Assembly: GCA_965602805.1 (NCBI GenBank)
Contig: CBFCZK010000005.1
Location: 62,001-126,000 of the forward strand
Length of the DNA: 64,000 nt
Origin: Thiomicrorhabdus sp965602805
Lineage (GTDB): Bacteria; Pseudomonadota; Gammaproteobacteria; Thiomicrospirales; Thiomicrospiraceae
Direction of reading: 5' to 3'
Shown: piece after piece, positions 62,058 through 64,000 of the stretch
Layout: every line of letters starts with the position of its first letter
Numbering within the stretch: the stretch's first letter is position 1
Translations under genes and position numbers: made by a program
The notes under the pieces: model-generated
What the model was told of the DNA's origin: nothing
Seen by the model: the letters and a program-made list of their open reading frames with translations, nothing else
Database searches by the model: none

Positions 62058-64000
62058 TTACGCCTTAAAAAACCGTAAGCGAATCTGTTTTTCAGATTCA
62101 ATAATGGCAAATAAGGCGATTCCGATACCGATAATCATAATGCCTTCCATTAACGGAATAGCTTGAGTATTAAAGACACCTTGTAATATCGGCAGATAAG
62201 TAATTGCAAACTGTGCCAGCGTGACTAGGGTGATGGCGATCCACACGGGTTTGGTGCCTTTGATACTTTGCCAAGTTAATAACATACTGTCCATATTGCG
62301 TATGTAAAGTAGATGGAAAATTTCCATAATCACCAGGGTATTCACCGCGAGGGTTTGCGCTAATTCAGTGGAGTGACCTTGTTGAATCGCATAGCTATGG
62401 ATGCCGAACACCCCCGCAACAAACAACAAAGAAACAAATACGATGTGCCATACCAGTGTCGGGCTTAATAGCGGGCTATTGCGTGGACGCGGTGGCTGCG
62501 CCATAGTTTCTTTGCTGGTGGGTTCAAATGCCAGAGCGATGCCTAATGTGACTGCCGTCACCATATTAACCCACAAAATTTGGATGGGGGTAATCGGTAA
62601 AGAGAGGCCGATTAACAGAGCAAGAATAATAATGGAGGCTTCACCAGCATTGGTGGGCAGTGTCCAACTAATGACTTTTTTGATATTGGCGTAAGCGGTG
62701 CGTCCTTCTCGAACAGCGGCGGCGATGGAGGCAAAATTATCATCAGCTAATACCAAGTCAGAGGCCTCCTTGGCGGCTTCACTGCCGTTTTTGCCCATGG
62801 CGATACCTGCATCAGCACGTTTAAGGGCGGGAGCATCATTGACCCCATCTCCTGTCATTGCCACGGTGAGTCCTTGCGCCTGTAGCGCCATGACTAAACG
62901 CAATTTGTGCTCTGGGCTGGTACGGGCAAAGATATCCGTCTCAAGGGCGATATTTGTGAGTTCAGCATCGTTAATCTTGTCGAGATCACTCCCTGTTAAG
63001 ACTTTATCCGAATTTTGTAGGCCGATTTGGCGGCCAATGGCGGCAGCGGTCAGGGCGTGATCGCCAGTAATCATTTTCACACGAATGCCTGCCTGCTGGC
63101 ACTCTGCCACAGCGAGTATCGCCTCCTCTCTCGGCGGATCAATCAAACCGATAATGCCTAATAGATCGACATTTTCATCCAAATCGGGCATTTCTAAAAT
63201 ACTATGCTCGGGCTTGACTGATTTAAGCGCAATGGCAAGCACTCGTTGTCCTTGACTGGCGATTTGTTCAGCTTTGTGCTGCCAGTCGTTGACATTAATC
63301 GGCACGCTCTCACCATTGTCCAAGCGCTGAGTTTGACAGAGCTTAAAGAGCTGTTCTGGCGCACCTTTTATAAAGATAAAAGCATGGTTTTCATGGTCGT
63401 GGTTGAGGGTGGCCATGAATTTATGCTTGGCATCAAATGGGATGAGATCGGTGCGTTTCCAGTGTTGGTTTTCGGAGAAGATATCCAATCCGGTCTTACC
63501 TGCAAAGGCCAGTAAAGCCCCCTCCATAGGATCGCCTTCAACAGACCACTCTTCATTCTCTCTTTGCAATTCGGCATCATTACAGAGGGTAACGGCACGG
63601 CCTAACTCGGTTAGTAAAGAATGGCTTTTAAGGGTTATAACCTTTTCAGATTGCAGAATATCGCCTATCGGTGCATAACCTACTCCGGTTATTTTAAATT
63701 CTGCTTGCGCAGTAACCAGACTGCCGACATGCATCTCATTACGGGTTAATGTACCGGTTTTGTCGGTACAGATTACCGAAACCGAACCGATTGTTTCAAT
63801 CGTTGGCAAGCTACGTATGATGGCGTTTCTTTGCGCCATGGCTTTTACGCCTACGGCCAAGGTAATGGTAAGAACTGCTGGTAATCCTTCAGGAATCGCC
63901 GCCACAGAGAGTCCTACTACGGCCATAAATAGGCTGGTAAAATCTTGCTGTTGTACAAAATAACCAAAGGCTAAGAGTAAACTGGCGAGGATGAGAATCA
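62058..64000 (-). CDS. P2-type cation-transporting P-type ATPase, N-terminus outside window
   Basis: The frame stays open through base 64000, so the ATG at 63926 is internal. The C-terminal ~646 residues are present: PEGLPAVLTI (M4 ion-site motif), phosphorylation motif CTDKTGTLT, nucleotide-binding domain with KGAPEQL, hinge MTGDGVNDAPALKRADAGIAMG, and the last six helices (WVNMVTAVTLGIALAFEP). The AAIPEGLP motif and overall layout fit P2-type Ca2+ or H+/Na+/K+ pumps, not heavy-metal P1B pumps. The cation cannot be fixed. Confidence 0.88.
   Translation of the reverse strand, partial: ILILASLLLAFGYFVQQQDFTSLFMAVVGLSVAAIPEGLPAVLTITLAVGVKAMAQRNAIIRSLPTIETIGSVSVICTDKTGTLTRNEMHVGSLVTAQAEFKITGVGYAPIGDILQSEKVITLKSHSLLTELGRAVTLCNDAELQRENEEWSVEGDPMEGALLAFAGKTGLDIFSENQHWKRTDLIPFDAKHKFMATLNHDHENHAFIFIKGAPEQLFKLCQTQRLDNGESVPINVNDWQHKAEQIASQGQRVLAIALKSVKPEHSILEMPDLDENVDLLGIIGLIDPPREEAILAVAECQQAGIRVKMITGDHALTAAAIGRQIGLQNSDKVLTGSDLDKINDAELTNIALETDIFARTSPEHKLRLVMALQAQGLTVAMTGDGVNDAPALKRADAGIAMGKNGSEAAKEASDLVLADDNFASIAAAVREGRTAYANIKKVISWTLPTNAGEASIIILALLIGLSLPITPIQILWVNMVTAVTLGIALAFEPTSKETMAQPPRPRNSPLLSPTLVWHIVFVSLLFVAGVFGIHSYAIQQGHSTELAQTLAVNTLVIMEIFHLLYIRNMDSMLLTWQSIKGTKPVWIAITLVTLAQFAITYLPILQGVFNTQAIPLMEGIMIIGIGIALFAIIESEKQIRLRFFKA

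Noticed and set aside
1..64000. tRNA or rRNA genes, CRISPR arrays, insertion sequences, prophage
   Set aside because: No cloverleaf-like or rRNA-like sequence, no spaced direct repeats and no transposase, integrase or phage structural ORF was seen by eye; small RNAs could still be missed.

Overview
The window reads as chromosomal DNA of a moderately AT-rich, Gram-negative gammaproteobacterium. It most resembles a sulfur-oxidising, CO2-fixing member of the Thiomicrospira / Hydrogenovibrio / Thiomicrorhabdus group. The evidence is an E. coli-like GlcDEF glycolate oxidase with a serine/alanine-glyoxylate aminotransferase (2-phosphoglycolate salvage suits a RuBisCO user), periplasmic DsrE-family and rhodanese proteins, paired Na+/H+ antiporters (NhaD and NhaA), system II cytochrome c maturation, and the thrB / polA / engB / dsbA neighbourhood that lies near the origin in pseudomonads. 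The genus is inference. I saw no rRNA, tRNA, insertion sequence, prophage or CRISPR array.

Layout. 1-7.5 kb: the end of an alpha/beta hydrolase gene, then aminotransferase (minus) facing away from glcD-glcE-glcF and fhs. 7.9-15.3 kb: a six-gene MoxR / DUF58 / DUF4381 / BatA / BatB-TPR / BatD operon. 15.4-19 kb: an Aas-like acyltransferase/acyl-ACP synthetase with an LplT-like transporter. 19-22.9 kb: an ECF sigma factor and an anti-sigma factor whose periplasmic part looks like a DsrE-type domain, divergent from two secreted DsrE-type proteins and a porin. 23-28.4 kb: oligopeptidase A, YjbQ, NptA-type Na/Pi transporter, periplasmic rhodanese. 28.6-34 kb: flavin reductase, LeuA, Lrp-type regulator, CheY-like protein, exported metallo-beta-lactamase-fold protein. 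34.1-36.9 kb: VOC, FMN reductase, VIT-like, DUF211, a small HTH protein and a histone H1-like protein. 37-41.8 kb: NhaD, NhaA, MlaA, OxyR-like regulator. 41.8-42.2 kb: intergenic region with DnaA boxes. 42.2-49.8 kb: nitroreductase, small conserved protein, acetolactate-synthase-like enzyme, DsbA, CcsA, ResB, EngB. 49.9-53.2 kb: a little-known envelope cluster (DUF5666 lipoprotein, DUF6502, beta-barrel, Met/Gln-rich secreted protein). 53.5-64 kb: RecQ, PolA, ThrB, a diguanylate cyclase and the C-terminal part of a P-type ATPase.

Three signals run across gene boundaries. First, four copies of GTTTCACGTGAAAC (the ParB site parS) lie at 9.0, 14.9, 25.0 and 28.5 kb, marking the region as origin-proximal. 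Second, two perfect, opposed DnaA boxes sit in a 389-bp AT-rich gap at 42 kb, a candidate oriC. Third, a palindrome, ACCAGGCCTGGT, recurs throughout: ten copies of its 10-bp core plus degenerate ones, mostly just past gene 3' ends, often with longer symmetric arms. Its function is unknown to me.

The best candidate for an undescribed system is the ECF sigma / DsrE-domain anti-sigma module at 19.0-22.9 kb. The presumed sensor domain resembles the two secreted proteins encoded by the divergent genes, and all three keep a cysteine at the same place. A GGAATA-N16-CGTTTAA element with the spacing of an ECF promoter lies in front of the target genes.
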